Positions 33,725 through 41,997 of a stretch of 64,000 bases of DNA are shown here, piece after piece. A program made the position numbers and the translations under genes. The stretch spans positions 1-64,000 of the forward strand of contig DATNQN010000119.1 of assembly GCA_036703985.1 (NCBI GenBank), read 5' to 3'. The notes beneath the pieces are model-generated. The model searched no databases. It was not told the DNA's origin and was given only the letters and a program-made list of their open reading frames with translations. Each line of letters begins with the position of its first letter. Positions within the stretch are counted from its first letter, which is position 1. The stretch comes from Leptolyngbyaceae cyanobacterium (GTDB lineage Bacteria; Cyanobacteriota; Cyanobacteriia; Cyanobacteriales; Aerosakkonemataceae).

Positions 33725-33795
33725 GCGTTTTTGGGAATCGAACCCAGAAGCCCGCGCATCTGGAATGCGGGTCACCACCTTGGTGCAATCAACCT
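33725..33795 (-). tRNA. tRNA-like relic (T-arm and anticodon-like arm only)
   Basis: The minus strand contains a perfect T-loop, GGGTTCGATTCCC (33733-33745), and a hairpin CGCA-TTCCAGA-TGCG (33755-33769) that would present anticodon CCA. A D-arm-like CAC/GTG pair lies near 33775-33785. I cannot build a matching acceptor stem, and the T-stem has a mismatch. It looks like a decayed tRNA or tRNA-derived fragment; the anticodon assignment is unsafe. Confidence 0.3.
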
Positions 33796-33854
33796 TGCTC
33801 AGTTCCTTGCTGTAATACAGAATAATACATTCATGTAGAGTTTGTCAATAACGA

Positions 33855-34925
33855 TCACAGATATTTTTGTAGTACAGATGCTGTAGCTTGTCCGGTTTTC
33901 TCCCAACTGAATAGTTTACTTCTGGCAAGTCCGGCTTGGCGCAAACGCGATCGCAATTCTCCATCATTCGCCACTGCCTGCATCGCTTCTGCAATCTCTC
34001 CTACGTTGTAAGGATTAATTAAAATAGCGGCATCCCCAGCTACCTCTGGAATGGAAGAAACATGGGAGGTAATGACGGGAGTCCCGCAAGCCATACCTTC
34101 TAGAACTGGAAATCCAAAGCCTTCCCAAAGGCTGGGGAACACAACTGCTAAAGCTTGATTGATGATTTTTGGCAATTCTCCATAAGGAAGATATGCCAAA
34201 AATTTTACGCGATCGCCAATTCCCAATGCTTCTGCCTTAGCTTTCAATGTAGGAGTAAAGCGTTCGTCTGGCGATCCGGCGATCCACAATTCGTAGTTTT
34301 GAGAATCAGGTAAAGCAGCGAAAGCAGCAATGATTCTTTCCAGATTTTTGTAAGGATCGTGTCTTCCTATATAGAGAAAATAATTACTGGTGGGTAAGTC
34401 TAAAAATTGAAAGCGATCGCGATCGTAAGCTAATAAAATTGGACTAACTTTTCGTTCGGGAATTCGGAAAAAATGAATAACATCATTAGCAGTTGATTGG
34501 GAATCGCAAATAATATGTTGTGCTTGTTGCAAAACCAACGGCAAAAAAAACTTATTGTAATTTGTTAAAGGTGAAAATCTTCTAGGAAAACGCAATGGGA
34601 TTAAATCGTGAACTGTCACCACATATCGACAACCAGAAAATATCGGTGCTTCTGGTAAAGGTGAAAATAACAGATTTGATTTCAATTGACGATAAATTTT
34701 TGGAACTTGCCACTGCGTCCAAACTAGCCGATCGAAGTGTCCTTTCGTTCCCTGTTCCGGTGTAAGATTTGGCGGTACTGGATAGCAGTTAAAATTCTCG
34801 ATATTTTGGGCAGCTAAGAGAGTTGGATTTAATTGCTTAAGATGAGGAAACAAGTTATAAGCATAAGTGCTAATACCCGTAGGTTTAGACATCAAAAAAG
34901 ATAAATTCAATAACAAATTGCTCAA
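33855..34925 (-). CDS. Family 4 glycosyltransferase
   Basis: A 356-residue GT-B enzyme, last gene of the rhamnose/surface-glycan operon. The donor-binding half shows YFLYIGRHDPYKNLERIIAAF, VKFLAYLPYGELPKII and the E-x7-E motif region FPSLWEGFGFPVLEGMACGT. It probably adds one sugar, such as mannose or rhamnose, to a lipid-linked glycan in the cytosol. It overlaps the preceding gene by four bases, so it is translationally coupled. The exact sugar cannot be told from the sequence. Confidence 0.9.
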   Translation of the reverse strand: MSNLLLNLSFLMSKPTGISTYAYNLFPHLKQLNPTLLAAQNIENFNCYPVPPNLTPEQGTKGHFDRLVWTQWQVPKIYRQLKSNLLFSPLPEAPIFSGCRYVVTVHDLIPLRFPRRFSPLTNYNKFFLPLVLQQAQHIICDSQSTANDVIHFFRIPERKVSPILLAYDRDRFQFLDLPTSNYFLYIGRHDPYKNLERIIAAFAALPDSQNYELWIAGSPDERFTPTLKAKAEALGIGDRVKFLAYLPYGELPKIINQALAVVFPSLWEGFGFPVLEGMACGTPVITSHVSSIPEVAGDAAILINPYNVGEIAEAMQAVANDGELRSRLRQAGLARSKLFSWEKTGQATASVLQKYL

Positions 34926-35848
34926 TTTTTAATTCCTCTCCTTAAATAAAGCCATATTCCATGTAGTTTACCGAAAGCAACTTTCGGTTTGATTGGGATT
35001 AAGTATATTGCATTGAAAAGTAAACGAGTAAAGCGAAAAATTAAAATATGTTTACTGGTGTACGTTTCAATCGTTAATAAATAGCTATAAGTACTATGCT
35101 TAAATTTAGCTGCCATATTTTTACCTGTGATAGCAGAAGGTTCGTGAACTACACCAATTTGATGGGTGATCGTAATTAAATGTCCTTCTTTTTGATAACG
35201 TTGGCAAAAATCAAAATCCTCATAATATAAAAAGTAATCTGGATTAAATTGAGGGCAACTGGCAAAGTTTGTGAAATTAATCAACAGGCTGCAACCGCTA
35301 ACCCAATCAGTTTTTAAATACGGCAATTCGGTATTTTTAATGCTGACATTGGTTTTAATTTCTCCAATTTCAGTAAGAAATTCACCACCAGCAAACCAGA
35401 TTTCTCCTGATAAAGTGTAAATAATTGTCCCAACAATAGAAAGTTTGGGATATTCTTTAAAAAATGCCGCCGCTTTTTCTAAAGCAGTTGGGAGTACACA
35501 GGTATCAGGATTAATTATCCAGACAATTGCTTGCGGATCTTGTTTATAAATCCAATTTAAGCCTAAGTTACAAGCTTGACCAAAACCTAGATTGCTGCCA
35601 GCTTCAATAATTAGAATATTATCGCTTTTTAGATGATGAATCGCATCATCATCTGGAGAGTTATTAATGATGATAATTTGGTAGTCAATGTTGGTAATTA
35701 AAGTAGGGCGATCGTTACTTTTTATTATGTGATTAAATTTGCGATCGCCATTACCCTTGACGCCATCGCACCCACCTTTAGCAATCGAATTAACTAACTC
35801 GGCAATCAAATTGCTGGAATAGTAATTAACTGTAACAAAATAAATCAC
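34922..35848 (-). CDS. Family 2 glycosyltransferase (rhamnosyltransferase-like)
   Basis: A 308-residue GT-A enzyme. After VTVNYYSSNLIAELVNSIAKGG come IIINNSPDDDAIHHL, the nucleotide-site region SNLGFGQACNLGLNW, and VWIINPDTCVLP with the metal-binding D. WVSGCSLLI and YFLYYEDFDFCQRYQKEGH are typical of RfbF/WbbL-like rhamnosyl or galactosyl transferases. It overlaps its neighbours by four bases on each side. Adjacent rmlA, rmlD and rmlC make dTDP-rhamnose a likely donor (inference). Confidence 0.88.
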   Translation of the reverse strand: MIYFVTVNYYSSNLIAELVNSIAKGGCDGVKGNGDRKFNHIIKSNDRPTLITNIDYQIIIINNSPDDDAIHHLKSDNILIIEAGSNLGFGQACNLGLNWIYKQDPQAIVWIINPDTCVLPTALEKAAAFFKEYPKLSIVGTIIYTLSGEIWFAGGEFLTEIGEIKTNVSIKNTELPYLKTDWVSGCSLLINFTNFASCPQFNPDYFLYYEDFDFCQRYQKEGHLITITHQIGVVHEPSAITGKNMAAKFKHSTYSYLLTIETYTSKHILIFRFTRLLFNAIYLIPIKPKVAFGKLHGIWLYLRRGIKN

Positions 35849-36921
35849 GTTAATTCAATTTGACTATCATCACCAATCATAAAACGCAGTGCTTTCGGGC
35901 GTTGTGGCGCAACAATTAATTGGGCGCGTTGTCCGATCACGCTATCAACAATTCGTTGATGAATACCAACTACTTTTGCACCTTGCAAAATTACACTATG
36001 ATCAATTTCTACATCTATTACAGTAACATTATCGCCAACACTACTGTACGGGCCAATAAAACAATTTTCTAAATGACAATTGCTGCCAATTATTACCGGG
36101 CCACGAATGGTACAATTAATTAGTTTAGTACCTTTGCCAATTTGTACTCGCCCAATCACTTGACTTTTAGAATCTACTTCACCCAAAACAACTTTATCTA
36201 GACAGTTAGTATCGAGAATAATTCGGTTGGCTTCTAGCAAATCATCTTTCTTTCCAGTATCTAGCCACCAACCTTCTAGTTGACAAGCTTCTACTTTTTT
36301 CTGTTTGTTAATTAAGCATTGAATTGCATCGGTGATTTCTAATTCTCCACGGGCGGAAGGTTGAATGCACGCGATCGCATCGTGAATTGTGTTAGAAAAA
36401 AAGTAAACTCCCACCAATGCTAAATTAGAGGGAGGTACTTTTGGCTTTTCCAGCAATTGCAAAACTCGTCCATTTTCATCCACTTTAGCGACGCCAAAAG
36501 CAGTAGGATTAGATACTTGTCTTAACAGAATTAAAGCATCTGTTTGTTGAGTAGTAAATTGATTTAAAAATAAACTCAAGTCGCTTTGAATGAGGTTATC
36601 GCCCAAATACATAATAAAGGGGGAATCTTCCAAAAATGGCTGGGCAATCTTAACGGCGTGGGCTAAACCAGCAGGCTGATCCTGTAGTATATAAGTAATC
36701 TTAGCGCCGAAGCGATCGCCATTTCCCGTTTTCGCTTTCACCTCTTCACCAGTCTCAGGACTAATAATAATCCCAATATCCGTAATTCCAGCCGCCACAA
36801 TTCCTTCAATTCCGTACCAAAGGATTGGCTTATTAGCGACAGGAACCAATTGTTTTGCACCAGTATAGGTAAGAGGGCGCAGGCGCGTTCCTTTTCCACC
36901 AGATAAAATTAATGCTTTCAT
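35845..36921 (-). CDS. rmlA: Glucose-1-phosphate thymidylyltransferase, long form
   Basis: A 358-residue enzyme making dTDP-glucose from dTTP and glucose-1-phosphate, first step to dTDP-rhamnose. The N-terminal LILSGGKGTRLRPLTYTGAK and the metal site MYLGDNLIQ are diagnostic. It is the RmlA_long type, with a left-handed beta-helix tail after residue 240 (IGRVQIGKGTKLINCTIRGP, VIGSNCHLENCFIGPYSSVG). It sits among rmlD, rmlC and glycosyltransferases. rmlB (dTDP-glucose 4,6-dehydratase) is absent from the window and must be encoded elsewhere if the pathway is complete. Confidence 0.92.
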   Translation of the reverse strand: MKALILSGGKGTRLRPLTYTGAKQLVPVANKPILWYGIEGIVAAGITDIGIIISPETGEEVKAKTGNGDRFGAKITYILQDQPAGLAHAVKIAQPFLEDSPFIMYLGDNLIQSDLSLFLNQFTTQQTDALILLRQVSNPTAFGVAKVDENGRVLQLLEKPKVPPSNLALVGVYFFSNTIHDAIACIQPSARGELEITDAIQCLINKQKKVEACQLEGWWLDTGKKDDLLEANRIILDTNCLDKVVLGEVDSKSQVIGRVQIGKGTKLINCTIRGPVIIGSNCHLENCFIGPYSSVGDNVTVIDVEIDHSVILQGAKVVGIHQRIVDSVIGQRAQLIVAPQRPKALRFMIGDDSQIELT

Positions 36922-36933
36922 GATACCAAGCCT

Positions 36934-38703
36934 TTATTTATTTTCCAGTATATGAGTTCCACCTATTTTAAAAGCTTCACCCGTGTCGGTGTCAAATGCC
37001 CAGGCATTTAGTTTTAATAATCCTTTGGGCAATCTGCTTGCTTCAAAATATTTTTGCCACCCCGATCTAGAGTATGGCTTTTTTTTAGCGAATTTAGCAA
37101 CATTTTTGATTTTGATTCTTCTATCAGCTACCGCAAATACTGTTGCCTCAACTTTTTCATTCTCGTAAGTCAGTACCACTGAGTCTGCTGGTATTCCTGT
37201 ATCCGGTAATCTTGCCCATCCAGCAGCTAAGTAAATATCTTTATCTACATTATTTAAACTGTCGAACCAACCATATTTATCATCTTGCCCAGCCATATTA
37301 ATACTTTTATCAATCTGTTTTATTTGGTTACTAGTTACTAAATTTGGCTGAATCAATCCTAATCGATTCAGTTGGTTAGCTGTTTCTTTCACTTTTGGAA
37401 AAGAAGGATAAAGTTTATTAATTAAACAAGTTTCTTCTGGTACTATGTTAACAAATAACAAACAGGTTTTACCCTGCAAACGTTCCCCTTGACTACTAAT
37501 CATTCTCCCTAAAGCATTATCCCAACACAAAATGTATAAAAATATGAATGTTAAAATTAAATTGCCAGCAAAAATCACCGTATTTTTTCGATAAAATTTA
37601 ATTTTGATTAAATATCCTTTGTTAGCAGCATCTTGATAAATAATTACTGCCAAATAAATTATTGACACTATTAAATACAAGGAAAATGTCGTATATTTAG
37701 AAGTCAGCGCCTCCTTAACTCCAAAACCAACTCTTCCCAAAGTAGTTATGAAAGCACTAATAATTGAATATAAACCGATCGTTACCCAGCCGATCGCAGC
37801 ATAGCAAATTAAACTATCCTTTCTTTCTTTAAATAAATAAATACAGCAAATAATAAAAACGAATAAGAGTATTACACCAATTATTGTAGCCACAATTAGG
37901 TTTTTAAAACCCAAAGGAGAACCAAGAAAAGCAAAAAAGAAACTAATAGTTTTTAACGGATGTAATAAAGCTGCCGTAAAGCTAGGATGATTGGCTGGTT
38001 TTTGATATCCGTAAAAGTAAAGTACCAGATTAGATAGAAAAGCGCCTAACCATAATATATATAAACCTTTTTCTTTTCTAAAACTAAGTTGATTTTTTAA
38101 AGCAATAACCGGCAAAACCACTATCCAGCAAAGCATTCCATTCGCATAAGAGAAAGTGCTAATTGTAGACAAACATATAGAAATGAATAACTTTAATTTT
38201 AGATTTATTGAAGAATAAGCAATCAAAATACAAGTAGTGATACAAGCAATGGGAATAAACGTTATAATTTGGATTCCCCAAAGCCAATTATCATGTTGAA
38301 TAGGAGAAAATATTAAAAGATTGGCTAGCGAAATAACAACTAATTTTTTGTTTAATTTTCCTTTAATCGTAAAATTACTTATAACATAAATATTTAAAGA
38401 AACAAGGCAAGCAAGTAAAAACGTAAATAACATTTCATATCGGACATTCCAATCAGTTAAAGATGCTAAGGCAATAAAAAATATTTTGGGGAACAATGGC
38501 CGACTTTCATTATGTTGGGCGATTAAATCTGAAAAACTTAGATAACCTTGAGAGTAATACTTGATTAAGTAATTAGCGATGTCCCATTGATCTAAAAATG
38601 GCACGTTAACGCTATATTTTAAAATTACTATTGCCAGTACAATTGCTGGAGAAATAGCTAAACAAAACAGCAGTAATAAACTTAGGTAAGGTTGTTTTAC
38701 CAT
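36934..38703 (-). CDS. GT-C-like multi-spanning membrane protein, paralogue 1
   Basis: A 589-residue protein with about ten transmembrane helices in residues 5-400 and a soluble C-terminal domain (about 460-589). After the first helix comes a loop with FLDQWDIANYL and IAQHNESRPLFPKIFF; later SPIQHDNWLWGIQ and STISTFSYANGMLCWIV. An acidic first loop after helix 1 is what lipid-linked-sugar GT-C transferases have, so a membrane glycosyltransferase role is plausible, but I know no named family. The C-terminal domain contains AAGWARLPD, SRSGWQKYF and AWAFDTDTGEAFKIGGTH. It is about as long as, and clearly homologous to, the proteins at 40123-41925 and 41998-43764. Confidence 0.85.
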   Translation of the reverse strand: MVKQPYLSLLLLFCLAISPAIVLAIVILKYSVNVPFLDQWDIANYLIKYYSQGYLSFSDLIAQHNESRPLFPKIFFIALASLTDWNVRYEMLFTFLLACLVSLNIYVISNFTIKGKLNKKLVVISLANLLIFSPIQHDNWLWGIQIITFIPIACITTCILIAYSSINLKLKLFISICLSTISTFSYANGMLCWIVVLPVIALKNQLSFRKEKGLYILWLGAFLSNLVLYFYGYQKPANHPSFTAALLHPLKTISFFFAFLGSPLGFKNLIVATIIGVILLFVFIICCIYLFKERKDSLICYAAIGWVTIGLYSIISAFITTLGRVGFGVKEALTSKYTTFSLYLIVSIIYLAVIIYQDAANKGYLIKIKFYRKNTVIFAGNLILTFIFLYILCWDNALGRMISSQGERLQGKTCLLFVNIVPEETCLINKLYPSFPKVKETANQLNRLGLIQPNLVTSNQIKQIDKSINMAGQDDKYGWFDSLNNVDKDIYLAAGWARLPDTGIPADSVVLTYENEKVEATVFAVADRRIKIKNVAKFAKKKPYSRSGWQKYFEASRLPKGLLKLNAWAFDTDTGEAFKIGGTHILENK

Positions 38704-39584
38704 TAGGTTTTACTATAAAGTTCACCTAACATTTGTCTTAGTCCTTGTCGCCAGTGGGGGGGATGATTTCCCATTAAACCGGAAATTTTGGAACACGATA
38801 GCACTGAATAAGCAGGGCGTATAGCTGGGGTGGGATATTCAGGTGTAGTAATCGGAATTACGCGCTGAATTTTTAAATCCCAACCAAGATGTTTTGCTTC
38901 TTCAAAGATAGCAACGGCAAAGTCATACCAACTAGTAACCCCACTATTTGTATAGTTGTAAATTCCAGCAATTTCTGGTTTTAATAAAGGTATTATTTGG
39001 GTAATGGTATTGGCTAAATCGGCGGTATAGGTTGGGCTACCCACTTGATCTGCTACTACTCGCACCTCTTCTCTTTCTTTGCCCAATCTCAACATGGTTT
39101 TGACAAAATTACCTTTACCACCAACCCCATAAACCCAAGCGGTTCTCAGAATAATATAATTTTGGCAAGCTTTTTGGATGGCGATTTCACCAGCTAGTTT
39201 AGATTTGCCATAAGTATTTATGGGATTAGTCGGATCGGTTTCCCGATAAGGTTGGCTTTGGCTGCCATCAAAAACATAATCAGTGGAAATATGAATCAGG
39301 GGAACAGCCAGTTTTTGGCATTCTTCAGCAAGAATACCAGGGGCGATTCCGTTTACCGCATTTGCTAATTCAGGTTCGCTTTCCGCTTTATCTACTGCGG
39401 TATATGCGGCGGAGTTAACTACTAAGTCAGGTTTGATTTCATTGATTACCTGACTAATTGTATTTGTTTGCGATAAATCTAATTTCTCTCGATTTAAACC
39501 GATGACTTCTCCAATAGAAGTTAGGGTTTGTTGTAATTGTTGCCCTAACTGTCCGTCAATACCCGTTACTAAAATTTTCTTCAT
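38703..39584 (-). CDS. rmlD: dTDP-4-dehydrorhamnose reductase
   Basis: A 293-residue short-chain dehydrogenase performing the last step to dTDP-L-rhamnose with NAD(P)H. The glycine-rich ILVTGIDGQLGQQLQ at the N-terminus, STDYVFDGSQSQPYRETDPT, the catalytic Tyr-x3-Lys in NTYGKSKLAGE, and ILRTAWVYG are all typical of RmlD. It overlaps rmlC by four bases and its last base is shared with the next gene, so it is fully embedded in the operon. Confidence 0.95.
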   Translation of the reverse strand: MKKILVTGIDGQLGQQLQQTLTSIGEVIGLNREKLDLSQTNTISQVINEIKPDLVVNSAAYTAVDKAESEPELANAVNGIAPGILAEECQKLAVPLIHISTDYVFDGSQSQPYRETDPTNPINTYGKSKLAGEIAIQKACQNYIILRTAWVYGVGGKGNFVKTMLRLGKEREEVRVVADQVGSPTYTADLANTITQIIPLLKPEIAGIYNYTNSGVTSWYDFAVAIFEEAKHLGWDLKIQRVIPITTPEYPTPAIRPAYSVLSCSKISGLMGNHPPHWRQGLRQMLGELYSKT

Positions 39585-40126
39585 GAAAATAGTTCTGCGG
39601 TTTTAAAAGTTTTTCCAGCTTGGTCTTTACTAGATAATATGGGATCGCCTTTTAGTGGCCATACGATCGCTAAATCCGGATCGTTCCATATAATACACCT
39701 TTCGTGCTGAGGAGCATAGTAATCAGTCGTTTTATAAAGCACCTCAGCCATTGGGGAAAGTACCACAAATCCGTGGGCAAAACCTTCTGGAATCCACAAT
39801 TGTCGTTTGTTTTCCACGCTTAGTACGTAGCCTACCCATTGTCCAAAAGTAGGCGAACCCTTTCTAATATCAACTGCTACATCAAATATTTCGCCCGTAA
39901 CTACTCGCACTAATTTTCCTTGCGGTTGTTGAATTTGGTAGTGCAAACCACGTAAAACGTTTAGACTAGACCGAGAGTGATTGTCTTGCACGAAATGTGC
40001 AGTCACCCCTATTTTTTCCCCAAAGGCTTTTTGATTAAAGCTTTCAAAGAAAAAGCCACGTTCATCTCCAAAAACTTGCGGTTCAATCAGCCAAACATCT
40101 GGGATTTCAGTTGCGATCGCTTTCAT
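39581..40126 (-). CDS. rmlC: dTDP-4-dehydrorhamnose 3,5-epimerase
   Basis: A 181-residue cupin-fold epimerase. Conserved features are FFFESFNQKAFGE, FVQDNHSRSSLNVLRGLHYQ (active-site His in LHYQ), VDIRKGSPTFG and WIPEGFAHGFVVLS. It acts between RmlB and RmlD in dTDP-rhamnose synthesis. The length is normal. It is coupled by four-base overlaps to rmlD downstream and to membrane paralogue 2 upstream. Confidence 0.95.
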   Translation of the reverse strand: MKAIATEIPDVWLIEPQVFGDERGFFFESFNQKAFGEKIGVTAHFVQDNHSRSSLNVLRGLHYQIQQPQGKLVRVVTGEIFDVAVDIRKGSPTFGQWVGYVLSVENKRQLWIPEGFAHGFVVLSPMAEVLYKTTDYYAPQHERCIIWNDPDLAIVWPLKGDPILSSKDQAGKTFKTAELFS

Positions 40127-41925
40127 AGATTTTGTAAGAATTGAGTACCGCCTATTCTATAGGCTTTCCCCGTATCCGTGTCAAATGCCCATGCCTTGAT
40201 CTTTAACGAGCCTTTTGGTAGCTTATCAGTTGAAAAATTTTTTCGCCAACCTGACATCGCATATTCACGTTTTTTGATGGTTTTTGCTACATCTGGTCTC
40301 CCAAACCTTTCGTCAGCCATCGCAAATATAATATCTTCTCCTTGCGAATTTTCATAAGTCAATAATACCCCATCATAAGGCGCTTTTCTTTCAGGTAATC
40401 TCGCCCAACCATCAGCCACAAATTCGCGCTCTTTTAATTTAGCTAGTCTATCAAACGAACCATATTTATAGTCTTTTTCCGTTAAGTTGGCATCCCCTTC
40501 AATTTCTCGAATATTATTATTATTTACTAGTTTTATACTTATAAATCCTATTTGAGATAGATCGTTAGCTATCCCTTGTATCTTAAAAACATCATGAGGG
40601 TATACTTTTTCTTTTATACATTTTGTTTCTGTCACTATATTAATAAATGCTACACAAGCTCTTCCTTGCAAAATATCTAACCTCCACAAATTCATTCGCT
40701 TTATGGCAAATTCAGAAGTAATAATATGTAAATAAATAAAAATTCCCAGCGCGATCAAGCTAATAAATTGAACTATTCTTTTTTGGTTATTAACAAAGTA
40801 TCCTTTCGTATCAGCATCTTTAAAAGTAATAGCTACTAAATGTAATAAAGCGATTGGTAAAACCACTGAAAAAGTAGTATATCTGAGAGCTAGACCAGCT
40901 TCCGGGCTATCCCCAGACCTACCTACTCCAGCTATCAAGGAACTAATTATCGGATATGCACCAATCATTAGCCAGCCTATCATGCGAGATATTAATGCAG
41001 CATCTTTCCTCTGAATTATTAAATAAAAAAATGTACATGAAAACATTACTGCTAATACTAAGCCTATAATAAAGCTCTTATTAAGCAAGCTTGACAAGCT
41101 CCACCCTGTTTTAATCAAACCCCACCCTAAAGGCGAACCTAAGAAACCAAAAAAGAATTTAATTAATCTTTCAGGCTGAAAAATTACTAATAATATACTA
41201 GGTGAACCTTCTGGTTTTCGATAGTCGTAAAAATATAAAAATAAATTAGAAGCAAATGCTGAAAAATATGCTAATATTAGCCATTTCTCTTTAGCCAAAT
41301 CTTTCCACGTTACAATAACAATAACAGGCAAAATAATGACCCAACATAAAATACCATTGGCATAAGAAAAAGTACTAATAGTTGATAAAATTATCCCTAT
41401 TAAAAACTTTGCTCTTACATTAATTTTAGAATAGGCAATTACTATGGCCGTCGTAATACAAGCAGTAGGGGCAAACACGACTATTTGGATTCCCCAAAGC
41501 CAATTTTCATATTGAATCGGCGCAAATATGAGCAAATTAGCCAAGAAAAATATCGCTAATGTTTGTAAGCGACCACCACCTAATGTTAACTTATTTAAAC
41601 GATAGACGTTGAAAGATATCAGACAAGCTAGTAAAAAAGTAACTAACATTTCATATCTAACATCCCAATGAGTTAAATAAGCCAGCCCAATAAAAATCAA
41701 TCTGGGAAAAAGTAGCCTGCTTTCATTATGCTGAGATATCAACGTTTTAAAACTAAGATAAAAATTAGTAAAATATTGATGAATACTTAATGCTACATCC
41801 CATTGATCCCAGTAAATAAAATTTACTGTATATTTCCAGATCAAAATAGCTAATATAATACCTGGTAAAATCGACAAAAATAGTACTAACCTAGCTATTA
41901 TTAAGTTACTTTTCATTATTATCAT
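40123..41925 (-). CDS. GT-C-like multi-spanning membrane protein, paralogue 2
   Basis: A 600-residue homologue of the proteins at 36934 and 41998. The shared blocks are in the same order: IYWDQWDVALSIHQYF, SQHNESRLLFPRLIFIG, RYEMLVTFLLACLISFNVYR, FAPIQYENWLWGIQ, STISTFSYANGILCWVI, FFGFLGSPLGWG, then the soluble tail with ADGWARLPE, AMSGWRKNF and AWAFDTDTGKAYRIGGTQ. There are about ten membrane helices. The N-terminus MIIMKSNLIIARLV offers two starts; the ATG four codons in (41916) is equally good. The gap to paralogue 3 is 72 bases, so a minor promoter could lie there. Confidence 0.85.
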   Translation of the reverse strand: MIIMKSNLIIARLVLFLSILPGIILAILIWKYTVNFIYWDQWDVALSIHQYFTNFYLSFKTLISQHNESRLLFPRLIFIGLAYLTHWDVRYEMLVTFLLACLISFNVYRLNKLTLGGGRLQTLAIFFLANLLIFAPIQYENWLWGIQIVVFAPTACITTAIVIAYSKINVRAKFLIGIILSTISTFSYANGILCWVIILPVIVIVTWKDLAKEKWLILAYFSAFASNLFLYFYDYRKPEGSPSILLVIFQPERLIKFFFGFLGSPLGWGLIKTGWSLSSLLNKSFIIGLVLAVMFSCTFFYLIIQRKDAALISRMIGWLMIGAYPIISSLIAGVGRSGDSPEAGLALRYTTFSVVLPIALLHLVAITFKDADTKGYFVNNQKRIVQFISLIALGIFIYLHIITSEFAIKRMNLWRLDILQGRACVAFINIVTETKCIKEKVYPHDVFKIQGIANDLSQIGFISIKLVNNNNIREIEGDANLTEKDYKYGSFDRLAKLKEREFVADGWARLPERKAPYDGVLLTYENSQGEDIIFAMADERFGRPDVAKTIKKREYAMSGWRKNFSTDKLPKGSLKIKAWAFDTDTGKAYRIGGTQFLQNL

Positions 41926-41997
41926 TTTGTTTATTTATGGTGTGATTACTAAGTTTCATTTGACATTTTTTGACTTTTCACACGATTTAGCCATAAG

